A stretch of 64,000 bases of DNA from JAXDMU01 sp963762435 (GCA_963762435.1 CAVXLN010000015.1:186001-250000), one strand, 5' to 3'. Positions 1 through 7,848 are shown, counted from the first letter of the stretch. The notes: a model not told the origin generated them from the sequence alone. Numbers and translations are program-made.

Positions 1-1
1 C

Positions 2-352
2 GCGATCGTCTCGATCCACAGCTTCACGCCGCGCATGAACGAGCGCGACCGGCCCTGGCAGATCGGCATCCTGTGGGACCGCGACCCGCGCATGCCGGTG
101 CCGCTGATGGCCGGCCTGGCCGCCTTGGGCCTCGCCGTCGGCGACAATGTGCCCTATTCGGCGCGCGATCCCGAAGGCTTCACGCTCCGCCATCACGCCG
201 TGCCGCGCGGCCTCGCCCATGTGCTGGTCGAGCTCAGGCAGGACGAGGTCGCCGACGATGCCGGTGCCGCCCGCTATGCCAAGCATCTCGAATCGGCGCT
301 GAAACCGATCCTCGCCGACCCCGACCTCTACAGGCCCGCCTATTACCAATGA
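2..352 (+). CDS. N-formylglutamate amidohydrolase, C-terminal part (5' truncated by window edge)
   Basis: The reading frame is open from the first bases of the window and ends at a TGA. It begins in the middle of a protein with AIVSIHSFTPRM, the IHSFTP stretch typical of N-formylglutamate amidohydrolases, followed by the conserved GILWDRDPR and a PYSARDPEGFTLRHHA segment. The family hydrolyses N-formyl-glutamate (last step of one histidine degradation route) or related N-acyl amino acids. The start lies left of the window, so length and full active site cannot be judged. Its stop overlaps the start of the next gene (ATGA), so the two are translationally coupled. Whether this copy serves histidine degradation is not shown by the context, since no other hut gene is visible. 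Confidence 0.85.
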   Translation, partial: AIVSIHSFTPRMNERDRPWQIGILWDRDPRMPVPLMAGLAALGLAVGDNVPYSARDPEGFTLRHHAVPRGLAHVLVELRQDEVADDAGAARYAKHLESALKPILADPDLYRPAYYQ

Positions 353-1482
353 TGGACGCACCACCCTTCACGCTAGGCATCGAGGAGGAATATCTCCTCG
401 TCGAGCTTGCCACCCGCGATCTCGTGCGCGACGCGCCGGCCGAGCTCCTGGCCGAGTGCGAGCGCCGCCTCGGCCCGCGCGTCAGCCCGGAATTCCTGCG
501 TTCGCAGATCGAGGTGCAGACCGGCATCTGCACCACAGCCGCTGCCGCCCGCGCCGAGCTCGCCGAGCTGCGCCGCACCGTCGCCGAGGTGGCGGCCAAG
601 TTCGACATGGCGCCGATCGCGGCCTCGACCCATCCGCTCGCCAGCCACCAGACCCAGCGCCGCACCGACCGTGCCCGCTATCACGCGCTGCATGAGGATC
701 TCCAGGGGGTCGCCCGCCGCCTCGTCATCTGCGGCATGCATGTCCATGTCGGCATCGGCGACAATGAGCTGGCGATCGACCTCATGAACCAGGTCAGCTA
801 CTTCCTGCCGCATCTGCTGGCGCTGTCGACCTCGTCGCCCTTCTGGCAGGGCGAGGATACCGGCCTCAAATCCTACCGCATCGCCGTCTTCGACGAGATG
901 CCGCGCACCGGCATTCCGGAGCGGTTCGAAAGCTGGGGCGAATATGCCCGCCACACCGGCACGCTGGTGAAGCTCGGCATCATCGACGAGACCAGCAAGC
1001 TCTGGTGGGACATCCGCCCGTCGAGCCGGTTCCCGACGCTCGAGATGCGCATCGCCGATGTCTGCACCTTCCTCGATGACGGCATCGCGGTCGCCTGCCT
1101 CTATCGCTGCCTCCTGCGCATGCTCTGGCGCCTGCGCGTCTCGAACCAGCGCTGGCGGCTCTATCTGCGCATGCTGATCGACGAGAACAGGTGGCGCGCC
1201 CAGCGCTACGGCATCGATGAAGGCCTGGTCGATTTCGGCCGGGCCGAGATCGTGCCCTATGCCCAGCTGCTCGACGAGATGCTGGCGCTGGTGGCGGAGG
1301 ATGCAGCCCATTTCGGCTGCGCCGCCGAGCTCGCCCACGCCCGCACGATCCTCACGCGCGGCACCAGCGCCCACCACCAGCTCAGACTCTATCAGGCGGC
1401 ACTCCAGCGCGGCGTCGGCGAGTCCATCGCCTTCACCGAGGTGATCGACTGGCTGATCGCGGCGACGGTGCCGGCGGCCTAG
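349..1482 (+). CDS. YbdK-type carboxylate-amine ligase (glutamate-cysteine ligase family 2)
   Basis: The protein has about 377 residues and opens with FTLGIEEEYLLVELATRDLV, the hallmark N-terminus of the GCS2/YbdK family, ATP-grasp-like ligases related to gamma-glutamylcysteine ligase. It also has the internal histidine-rich CGMHVHVGI motif and a WWDIRPSSRFPTLEMRIADV segment that carries family active-site residues. The ATG at 349 overlaps the TGA of the preceding amidohydrolase gene; a second ATG follows directly at 352. The family couples ATP hydrolysis to amide-bond formation between glutamate and an amine, but the natural substrate of most YbdK proteins is not established. The last eleven codons (WLIAATVPAA-stop) occur again downstream at 1572-1607, beyond an inverted-repeat element. 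Confidence 0.88.
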   Translation: MMDAPPFTLGIEEEYLLVELATRDLVRDAPAELLAECERRLGPRVSPEFLRSQIEVQTGICTTAAAARAELAELRRTVAEVAAKFDMAPIAASTHPLASHQTQRRTDRARYHALHEDLQGVARRLVICGMHVHVGIGDNELAIDLMNQVSYFLPHLLALSTSSPFWQGEDTGLKSYRIAVFDEMPRTGIPERFESWGEYARHTGTLVKLGIIDETSKLWWDIRPSSRFPTLEMRIADVCTFLDDGIAVACLYRCLLRMLWRLRVSNQRWRLYLRMLIDENRWRAQRYGIDEGLVDFGRAEIVPYAQLLDEMLALVAEDAAHFGCAAELAHARTILTRGTSAHHQLRLYQAALQRGVGESIAFTEVIDWLIAATVPAA

Positions 1483-1487
1483 GCTCT

Positions 1488-1568
1488 ATTTCGGTGACAG
1501 TGCACTTAATTCTTTGTTCGCGCCGATTTTGAGCCGCGCGATGCTAATTAGTGCACTGTCACCGAAAT
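1488..1568. repeat. 80-bp palindromic element (imperfect inverted repeat)
   Basis: The left arm (1488-1511) starts ATTTCGGTGACAGTGCAC. The right arm (1546-1568) is its reverse complement with a single extra base as the only difference. The arms flank a 34-base centre. The right half (25 identical bases, 1544-1568) occurs again at 52144-52168. The size and structure suggest a MITE- or REP-like non-autonomous repeat, but no transposase is in the window, so the class is inference. The right arm forms the 3' end and stop codon of the converging RNA methyltransferase gene. Confidence 0.75.
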
Positions 1569-2893
1569 GTCCTGGCTGATCGCGGCGACCGTGCCGGCCG
1601 CGTAGGCGGCCCTGGCCGGCGCCCGCCCGGCCGCTTGGTGAAGGCCGCCACCAGCTCGACATGGTGCGACCAGGTGAATTGATCGACCACCCTGACGCTC
1701 TCGAGCCGATAGCCGCCATCCACCAGGATGCGTGCATCGCGGGCGAATGTCGCGGGGTTGCAGGACACGCCCACCAGCAGCGGCACCCGGCTCGACGCCA
1801 GCTCTCGCACCTGCGCCTCGGCCCCGGCGCGCGGCGGGTCGAACACAATGGCGTCATAGCGATTGGCCTCGTCGCGCCTGAGCGGATTGCGGAAGAGATC
1901 CCGCCGGATCGCCCGCAGCGGCCGGCCGCCCTTCGCCTTGTCGAGCGCGCGGACAGCGGACCCCACATCCTCATAGGCATCGACGGCCCCGCGCTCCAGC
2001 ATCGGCCCGGTGAAGGTGCCGCAGCCGGAAAAGAGATCGGCGAGCTTGCCCGTCCGCGGCAAGAGATCCATGACGGCAGCGCCCAGCGCTGCCTCGCCGG
2101 CCAAGGTCGGCTGCAGAAAGGCCAACGGCGGCAGCACGACATCGAGCCCCCCGAACCGAGCCCGCACGGGGGCGAGCTCGACGATCGCCTCGGCCATATC
2201 CTCCGCCCCGGCGCGCCAAGAAATCCGGCTCGCCTCAGCGTCCCGGGCCAGCGCCGCCAGCCCCGCGCGCACCTCCGGGTCGGGCTTGCCGCTCCGTCCG
2301 ACCGGGCCGGTGATCACGATATCGACCTGGCCCGCCACGGCTTGGATGAAGGCCAGCACCGGCTTACCCTCCTGCAGGATCGGCCCCAGCCCCGCGGCCA
2401 GCCGCCCGCGCACCGCCATGACCACAGGATCGGCGACGAGGCAGGTGGCGATGTCGGTCACCTGATGCGCGCGCCGCCGGTAATTGCCCAGAATGACGCC
2501 GTTGCCCCGCTTCACCGCCGTGAAGGTGGCGCGGCGCCGGTCGCCCGGGGCCAGGAACACCGGCTCGTGCCAGTGAAGCGGCTTCAGCCCTTTGCCGCGC
2601 AAGGCCGCGCGCACCATGTCCAGCTTCCAGTGCCGATAGAACTCGGCACTGGCGTGCTGCAGCGTGCAGCCGCCGCAGACATCGTAATTGGGGCAGGGTG
2701 CCTGCACGCGATGGGGCGAGGGCTTGACCAGCCTCAGGAGATCGCCGCGCAAGACCCCGTCGAGATCACGGCCGATTTTGGCCAGCACCCGATCGCCCGG
2801 CAGCGCCCGATCGACATAGACGGTGCCGGTCGGCGACCGGTGGATGCCGTCGCCCTTGGGGCCGAGTTCATGGATGAGCAGATCGCCGGGCAT
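1559..2893 (-). CDS. Class I SAM-dependent RNA (uracil-5-)methyltransferase, TrmA/RlmD family
   Basis: The protein has about 444 residues from ATG 2893; the frame is open further upstream but that part is low-complexity and proline-rich. The N-terminal region (LLIHELGPKGDGIHR...VYVDRALPGDRV) is a TRAM-like RNA-binding fold. An iron-sulfur cysteine set follows (PNYDVCGGCTLQHA), then the SAM motif DLFSGCGTFTGPM, the FDPPRAG motif and the catalytic cysteine in VGVSCNPATFARD. These features indicate a 5-methyluridine transferase acting on 23S rRNA or tRNA; which uridine cannot be said. The last ~24 residues (after AAFTKR) are encoded by the duplicated ligase tail read antisense and by the inverted-repeat arm, so the natural C-terminus has probably been replaced. 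Confidence 0.85.
   Translation of the reverse strand: MPGDLLIHELGPKGDGIHRSPTGTVYVDRALPGDRVLAKIGRDLDGVLRGDLLRLVKPSPHRVQAPCPNYDVCGGCTLQHASAEFYRHWKLDMVRAALRGKGLKPLHWHEPVFLAPGDRRRATFTAVKRGNGVILGNYRRRAHQVTDIATCLVADPVVMAVRGRLAAGLGPILQEGKPVLAFIQAVAGQVDIVITGPVGRSGKPDPEVRAGLAALARDAEASRISWRAGAEDMAEAIVELAPVRARFGGLDVVLPPLAFLQPTLAGEAALGAAVMDLLPRTGKLADLFSGCGTFTGPMLERGAVDAYEDVGSAVRALDKAKGGRPLRAIRRDLFRNPLRRDEANRYDAIVFDPPRAGAEAQVRELASSRVPLLVGVSCNPATFARDARILVDGGYRLESVRVVDQFTWSHHVELVAAFTKRPGGRRPGPPTRPARSPRSARTFR
1572..1607 (+). repeat. Duplicated 3' end of the YbdK-type gene
   Basis: These 36 bases match 1449-1484, the end of the YbdK-type ligase gene, at 33 positions. The three differences are all at third codon positions and silent, so both copies spell WLIAATVPAA followed by a TAG stop. 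The copy is not translated in this frame here. Silent-only divergence suggests it came from a translated homologue rather than from local slippage. It sits immediately outside the inverted-repeat element. Confidence 0.8.
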
Positions 2894-3220
2894 TCGGGTG
2901 GTAATAGCCGCGGGAGGCGGGCGGGGGCGAGGGGTTTGAGGGTATTGCTGGGATGCTGGGGGTGGGTAGAAGCTTTCAGAGACCGTTCGGATGGGTACTC
3001 GTCTCGTCCGGAAATGACCTAGACGATGCGGGTGAGCTCTCGTGGGAGGTCCAGTCGTCGAGCTAGTTTCCGACGCTCGAGAGGCTATCGCCAATAGCTG
3101 CTACCGAGCATGGTCAATGGGCCTCAGAACGAGACTGAGTCACGCACAATGCCAGGGGCGTGACTTGCTGCGTTCTTCGTGCTCTGATCGGGACTGTCTA
3201 AACTTTTAAGCGAGAAAACG
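2894..3220. other. Intergenic stretch at the left edge of a foreign cassette
   Basis: This stretch of about 330 bases separates the start of the RNA methyltransferase gene from the OLD-type gene. From about 2990 rightwards base composition becomes visibly more AT-rich and codon use changes, so the left boundary of the transferred cassette probably lies here. I see no integrase, tRNA end or clear direct repeat marking it. The promoter of the OLD-type gene should be in its last 100 bases, but no strong -35/-10 pair is evident. Confidence 0.4.
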
Positions 3221-5236
3221 ATGCGCCTGAAAACCGCGCATGTCCGTAACTATCGGAGCATACGGGATACCGGCATATTCGATATCGAGCGCGCCAAGAC
3301 AATTCTTGTCGGACCAAACGAAGCGGGCAAGACGGCGATCTTACAAGCGCTCCAACGAGTTCACGCGCCAAAGGATGTTAAAGGGTTCGATGTTCTGCGT
3401 GACTACCCGCGCGCCTTATATAACAACGTCACTACGGAAAAGGTAAAGCCGGCCGACATTCCAGTCGCGACTGTTACATTCGAGCTCGACGATGCAGACC
3501 GCGACCTACTGCCGGAGTCGATGCGTGGCGTTGGCTATTCGTTCACTCGATACCTCGACAACCATGCCATGCATTGCCTTGTGGGGCCGCCCGCCCTTCC
3601 GACGGTTGCAGACATTCGCAAGGACCTGATGCGCTTGGCCGCTCACATTGACGGCCGGACGACGGTTGGCACGGACCAGCCTGCGTCCACGACGCAGGCC
3701 ACTACCATTGCCGGAATGTTCAGCGAGCGCCGAGACACCGATAGCCTCACCACTGCATCAACAGTCGAATTGCGGAAATGGTTAGCCGCAGCAGTAGCAC
3801 TCGTCGATGAAAACGATGTTGCGGAAGATAAACGCCTCGATCGCCTAAACGCTGCGCTTGCAGTCGGCGTTGAGCGAGATCAGGCGCTGAAGACTTTGGA
3901 GAAGCGCATTCCGGTATTCGTACTCTTTAGTAATTATTTCCGAGTACGTCCTCTCATCCATCTCTCGCACCTGGCTGATCGGCTACAATCTAATATTCTT
4001 GATGACGATCAATACGACTATGGCAACAAATGCCTTCTTCAGTTGCTTGGCTTTACAGCGCGAAGCTTATCTAATCTCGGGAGAGCAGCTGAGCCCGCAG
4101 TTGATCAGCCACTGCAGCTTCAGGCGTATCGCGATCAGCTCGACAAGAGAAAGTATCAGTTGAACGCGGCCAGCGTCAGGCTGACTAATGAAATCCGCCA
4201 AGTATGGCGGCCATCTAGCGCACGCCCTGAGGCTGACCGCCTAAGGGTTGAGGCGGACGGCCAATACCTAAAAGTCGTGGTAGAGGACGAACTTGGTGTA
4301 GAGATAGAACTGGATCAGAGGTCCGAGGGCTTTCAGTGGCTTGTCTCGTTCTTCATCGTATTCTTCGCCGAGGCGGCCGCAGAGCACGAGAATGCAATTC
4401 TACTTCTGGACGAGCCGGGTATGAGCTTGCATGCGCTGAAGCAACGCGAATTCCGCGAAACGCTCTCACGACTCGCCGAGAAGAACCAGACAATCTACAC
4501 AACCCACTCACCGTTCCTCGTAGGCCCTGATGAACTCGATCTTGTGCGGGTCGTCGAGCTAAACGACCGCTCAATCGGGACCAAGGTACATACCTCCATT
4601 ACCTCAAGCGATCCAGCAGCGCTGCTCCCGCTTCAGGAGGCGCTTGGCTACGATCTCGCTCAAAGTCTATTCGCACAGCAACGCAACCTCGTTCTCGAAG
4701 GGCTAACGGACTATTGGTATCTGGAAGCGGTTGCTTCGATGATAAGTGACGGAGGACTTGTAAAGCTCAATGAAAAAATCGCCCTTGTACCCGCTAGCAG
4801 CGCGGGAAAGGTGGTTTATTTCGCTACCATTCTACACGCACACAAACTCAAGGTCGCCGCTTTGCTGGACTCCGATAGTGCAGGAGATCAGGCCGCAAAA
4901 CAGGATGTCCTTGTCCACACGTTGGGGCGGAAGGGCATCCTACGTACTAAGGACTACTTGAAAGAAATCGCCAAAGCAGAAATTGAGGACCTGCTTCGCG
5001 ACACACTACCAATCATAGCGCGCGATATTCTCGGCTGGGATATTGTTGAACAGGCTAAGGTCCATCCCAATCGACCTATTGTCGACATATTTTCGAGCAT
5101 AAAGGACTTTAGCAAATATCGGTTGGCTAAGGCATTTCTGCGTTGGTCTCGAGATAACTCCTCCGACGCTTTGTCGGCCGGTGAGCGTGCCTCGTGGGTC
5201 GCGCTGATTACGGCCGTCAATTCCGCCTTGAAGTAG
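3221..5236 (+). CDS. OLD-family ATPase with TOPRIM nuclease domain
   Basis: A 671-residue protein with an N-terminal ABC/SMC-type ATPase: MRLKTAHVRNYRSI, then Walker A GPNEAGKT at residues 31-38. Walker B is AILLLDEPGMSLHA (catalytic Asp/Glu at 397-398), followed by the switch histidine in TTHSPFLV. The C-terminal TOPRIM domain shows the glutamate motif LEGLTD (Glu493) and the DSDSAG acidic motif (Asp550, Asp552). This is the architecture of overcoming-lysogenization-defect nucleases, used in several anti-phage systems, in which ATP-controlled DNA cleavage limits phage. No UvrD-like helicase follows, so this is not a standard Gabija pair; the next gene encodes a HEPN protein. Base composition is clearly lower in GC than the neighbouring core genes, indicating horizontal transfer. 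Confidence 0.9.
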   Translation: MRLKTAHVRNYRSIRDTGIFDIERAKTILVGPNEAGKTAILQALQRVHAPKDVKGFDVLRDYPRALYNNVTTEKVKPADIPVATVTFELDDADRDLLPESMRGVGYSFTRYLDNHAMHCLVGPPALPTVADIRKDLMRLAAHIDGRTTVGTDQPASTTQATTIAGMFSERRDTDSLTTASTVELRKWLAAAVALVDENDVAEDKRLDRLNAALAVGVERDQALKTLEKRIPVFVLFSNYFRVRPLIHLSHLADRLQSNILDDDQYDYGNKCLLQLLGFTARSLSNLGRAAEPAVDQPLQLQAYRDQLDKRKYQLNAASVRLTNEIRQVWRPSSARPEADRLRVEADGQYLKVVVEDELGVEIELDQRSEGFQWLVSFFIVFFAEAAAEHENAILLLDEPGMSLHALKQREFRETLSRLAEKNQTIYTTHSPFLVGPDELDLVRVVELNDRSIGTKVHTSITSSDPAALLPLQEALGYDLAQSLFAQQRNLVLEGLTDYWYLEAVASMISDGGLVKLNEKIALVPASSAGKVVYFATILHAHKLKVAALLDSDSAGDQAAKQDVLVHTLGRKGILRTKDYLKEIAKAEIEDLLRDTLPIIARDILGWDIVEQAKVHPNRPIVDIFSSIKDFSKYRLAKAFLRWSRDNSSDALSAGERASWVALITAVNSALK

Positions 5237-5391
5237 GATTGGAGCATATTGGGCTTTGAAGCTGAAGACGCGTCTGAGGTGCTTGCTTTGGCTGTAGAGC
5301 GAACCGTCGGGGTTTCGGCGAATTGAGCCGATAGCCTCCACGTATTCTCGGAAAGACCTTCAATCTCATGCCGCGTCGGGTTTGATGAGCT

Positions 5392-6600
5392 ATGATCAGT
5401 GACCGCCAGATCTTAGTTTCTGCAATAGAAACAGCAGTTCGTTCGTTGGACGAGATGAACCGTGGAAAGCAATTCCTTCTCCAGCGCGTATCTGATGACA
5501 GTATCGAGGCACCGCTGGCAGATAAGATTCGGCAACTTCGTATTTACAAGGAAGTTGAAGGTCATTCGCTGTTCAGCGGAAATTCCGGGGTGGTATTGCA
5601 TGCGCCGTTGCTTGCCAGCCAGCTGTTATCCGTAGCCCGTCGCAGCAACATAGAGGACGCTGCCGACTGGCTGATCCGAGTGCTGGGGACCCGAACAGCC
5701 GACGGTGTCTTCATCACAGCGCTATGGGGGGTGTCAATCAATCGGGCTATCCATATCACGAAAGGCATGGTGCTTTTGCCCTTCGTTGAACTGCCGGACT
5801 CGCCGATGAAGGAGCACGTGATCGATGCGTCCCTACCCGCTTTGAACGGGTCGGTGTGGACATGGGAGGGTTACTTTGACGTCCCGGGTGCAGCAATCGT
5901 CCGGAAGGTGAAAGATTTTCCATATATTGGCGATCCGCGAAAGCCGTTTGCGAAATTTTCGGAGTTTGAGGTCGCAGTTCGCGATCTCGTGTCTTTCATT
6001 CAGGCGAATACTACCGGCCAACCTGTTGTGGCAGGAAACTGGTTTGAGTACGAAGATCATGAATTCGATATCAATTGCCACGAGAATTACCTGTCCTGGT
6101 TCCGGCCCGAGGTTACTCCATCTGTTCAGACCCACATCGACGCGGACGCTGACCGCCTTGAGCACGACGTGACGGCATTTCGGAAGCAGCAATCCGCAAG
6201 CCGGAATAAGTTGGTACGCTCGATGAGGCGCTTCGCACTCAGCCAGTGCCGCCATGAATTCATAGACCAAGCCATTGACTTATCTATTGCTTTTGAAATC
6301 TTAGTTGGTGGTGGAGGGAGCGCGGCTAGCTCGTGGAAGACTGCGGTTCGATCTGCCCAATTCGTAGGCGGGGGCCTTAATTTGCGCCTCCAAAATCGAG
6401 AGATTATCGCCGAACTCTATCGCGTCCGTAGCAGCGCTGCTCATGGGGGCGATCTCCATGGCGCCAGGAGGAAAGGAGCCGGACTAACCATCCAGAGAGC
6501 CATGGAGGTATATCGCCGGTTAGTTCACAGTTGCTTAGCTCATGGCTTGCCCGGCGATAAGGACTGGGACCAGATCGAGTTGGGAAACGGGCCCATGTAG
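5392..6600 (+). CDS. ApeA-like HEPN domain protein
   Basis: A 402-residue protein. I do not recognise residues 1-270. The C-terminal third follows the pattern of ApeA-like HEPN domains: a helix with HEFIDQAIDLSIAFEILVGG, a central KTAVRSAQFVGGG segment and the terminal VRSSAAHGGDL. Arg346 and His351 form the R-x4-H pair that is the usual RNase active site of HEPN toxins and defence effectors. The gene lies 155 bases downstream of the OLD-type gene, on the same strand, in the same AT-richer cassette. An abortive-infection type RNase is a reasonable hypothesis, but partnership with the OLD protein is inferred from proximity only. The spacing leaves room for a separate promoter. Confidence 0.75.
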   Translation: MISDRQILVSAIETAVRSLDEMNRGKQFLLQRVSDDSIEAPLADKIRQLRIYKEVEGHSLFSGNSGVVLHAPLLASQLLSVARRSNIEDAADWLIRVLGTRTADGVFITALWGVSINRAIHITKGMVLLPFVELPDSPMKEHVIDASLPALNGSVWTWEGYFDVPGAAIVRKVKDFPYIGDPRKPFAKFSEFEVAVRDLVSFIQANTTGQPVVAGNWFEYEDHEFDINCHENYLSWFRPEVTPSVQTHIDADADRLEHDVTAFRKQQSASRNKLVRSMRRFALSQCRHEFIDQAIDLSIAFEILVGGGGSAASSWKTAVRSAQFVGGGLNLRLQNREIIAELYRVRSSAAHGGDLHGARRKGAGLTIQRAMEVYRRLVHSCLAHGLPGDKDWDQIELGNGPM

Positions 6601-6692
6601 TAGATATCGGTCACCGACGCCGTGCTGTGGTGAACGTCGAGCATCGAGACCCTCTCCGGCCGAACTTATCCACACCCCCAATCCGTCCCATC

Positions 6693-6729
6693 TTGACCCG
6701 CCACCCCCGCTCATGTTCTCTTTGTGTTC
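6693..6729 (+). promoter_or_regulatory. LexA (SOS) box and promoter upstream of uncharacterised gene, copy 1
   Basis: GTTC-TCTTTGT-GTTC at 6715-6729 is a perfect match to the alphaproteobacterial LexA operator GTTC-N7-GTTC. It ends 26 bases before the ATG at 6756. A -35 like TTGACC (6693-6698) lies 16 bases upstream of the box. The same elements with exactly the same spacing precede the paralogue at 47514, while the bases in between differ, which argues that the box is functional. Expected behaviour is LexA repression and induction by DNA damage. Confidence 0.82.
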
Positions 6730-6755
6730 CTAACAAACGAACGGAGCAACGAGCG

Positions 6756-7520
6756 ATGACGACGGCAGCCGACCCCACCCCCTTCCGGGGCACGGAGTTG
6801 GACTTTGCCCGCATCGCTGCCGCCGAAGATGCCGAGATGCTGCGCGAGTTGGCCCAGATCGGCATGCGGCTGGCGCGTCTCGTCGAGGAGAATGCCGAGG
6901 CCAAGATGGCGCTCGATCCGGCCGCCAATCTCGGCCGGGCCGATCAGGCCTTCGCCAAGATCGCGCGCTCGGTCCGTCAGACGCTGGCGCTCAAAGTGAA
7001 GCTCGCCGAGATGGCGGCGAAGCGGGAGGCTGCCGTCGAGAGCGGCGAAGAGGGGCGGGAGGCCGAGTCCGCCCGCCTGCACCGGCGGAAGGTGAAGCTC
7101 GTGCGCGCCATCGAAGAGTCCATCGCTGCCGAGGCCGAGAACGGCCGGACCGATGCCGAGCATCTGCTGACCGATCTCCATGAGCGGCTGGATGATGCCG
7201 ATATCCTGGCCGATCTCGGGGCCCGCCCGATGGGCGAGATGGTCGCGGGGATCTGCGATGATCTCGGCATTCCCGTCAATCGCGCGGTCTGGCAGGCCAA
7301 GGGCTGGTACCTGACCGAGAATTGGCGGCCCCGCCTGGGGTCCGACTCTTCTCCTCCGGTGGCACCGGTGCCGGAGCGATCCTTGGCGGAGATCACCGCC
7401 GAGGCGCTTGCCATGATGGACGCGACGACGCACGGCCCGCCGCCCGACCGAGGGGCGGATGCCTGGCCGGGAAGCTCTGTGGCACCCGGTCCGGCGTCCG
7501 ATGATGTCGGTCATGGGTGA
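6756..7520 (+). CDS. Uncharacterised LexA-boxed protein, copy 1
   Basis: A 254-residue protein whose function I do not recognise. The start at 6756 is chosen because the homologous paralogue (46801-47514) begins at the same point and a GGAG stretch precedes it. Residues ~15-100 are strongly helical and charged (AEDAEMLRELAQIGMRLARLVEENAEAKMALDPAANLGRADQAFAKIARSVRQTLAL) and are nearly identical between the copies. A second conserved block is HLLTDLHERLDDADI...GEMVAGICDDLGI...AVWQAKGWYLTE. The linker and the proline-rich C-terminus diverge. There is no signal peptide or membrane segment. The helical N-terminus plus a DNA-damage operator suggest a DNA- or chromatin-related or mobile-element function, but this is only inference. 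The foreign OLD/HEPN cassette lies directly on its 5' side. Confidence 0.8.
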   Translation: MTTAADPTPFRGTELDFARIAAAEDAEMLRELAQIGMRLARLVEENAEAKMALDPAANLGRADQAFAKIARSVRQTLALKVKLAEMAAKREAAVESGEEGREAESARLHRRKVKLVRAIEESIAAEAENGRTDAEHLLTDLHERLDDADILADLGARPMGEMVAGICDDLGIPVNRAVWQAKGWYLTENWRPRLGSDSSPPVAPVPERSLAEITAEALAMMDATTHGPPPDRGADAWPGSSVAPGPASDDVGHG

Positions 7521-7550
7521 GCGGGTGACGGTGATACGGCGCCAGAGCAG

Positions 7551-7582
7551 CGCCCGCCCGGATGGATTCATCCGGGCGGGCG
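7551..7582. terminator. Perfect hairpin between convergent genes
   Basis: A 14-bp perfect stem (CGCCCGCCCGGATG and its complement) closes a GATT loop. It sits 30 bases after the LexA-boxed gene and 56 bases beyond the stop of the convergent lipoprotein gene, so it could terminate transcription from both sides. There is no clear T tract on either side, so intrinsic termination is likely but not certain. Confidence 0.65.
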
Positions 7583-7638
7583 ACGAGGCTCGTCAAATCA
7601 CCGGCGGACCCGCGTGGGCGGTTCCGTGCGGCGTCGCC

Positions 7639-7848
7639 TCAATGGGACGGCAAGCCATATTGCGACGGCGCCTGGCCCGTCGGATACCCCAGCTCCGGCG
7701 AGGAGGTATAGCGGTCCGGCTGCCTCGAGGCGTCGGTTTCGGGCGGCACCACATAGCTCCCGGCACAGGCCGAGAGCAGCAGGGCCAGCGCCAGGGCGCC
7801 CGCGATATGCGCCGGTCGGACCGAGCGCGGTTGGTCTGTCATCTTCAT
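7639..7848 (-). CDS. Small outer-membrane type lipoprotein
   Basis: A 69-residue protein with an AGGAGA ribosome-binding site just upstream of its ATG. It has a charged N-terminus, a hydrophobic stretch ALALALLL and a lipobox LSAC, so Cys28 would be lipidated by the Lgt/LspA pathway. The mature part is about 40 residues, rich in Pro, Ser, Tyr and Gln (VVPPETDASRQPDRYTSSPELGYPTG), and looks disordered. No family is recognised. It stands alone between convergent and divergent neighbours. A longer overlapping frame on the same strand lacks these features and is a shadow. Confidence 0.7.
   Translation of the reverse strand: MKMTDQPRSVRPAHIAGALALALLLSACAGSYVVPPETDASRQPDRYTSSPELGYPTGQAPSQYGLPSH

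Noticed and set aside
1486..2142. A 218-codon minus-strand frame ending inside the palindromic element
   Set aside because: It overlaps the RNA methyltransferase gene in another frame, is Arg/Ser-rich and carries none of the family motifs.
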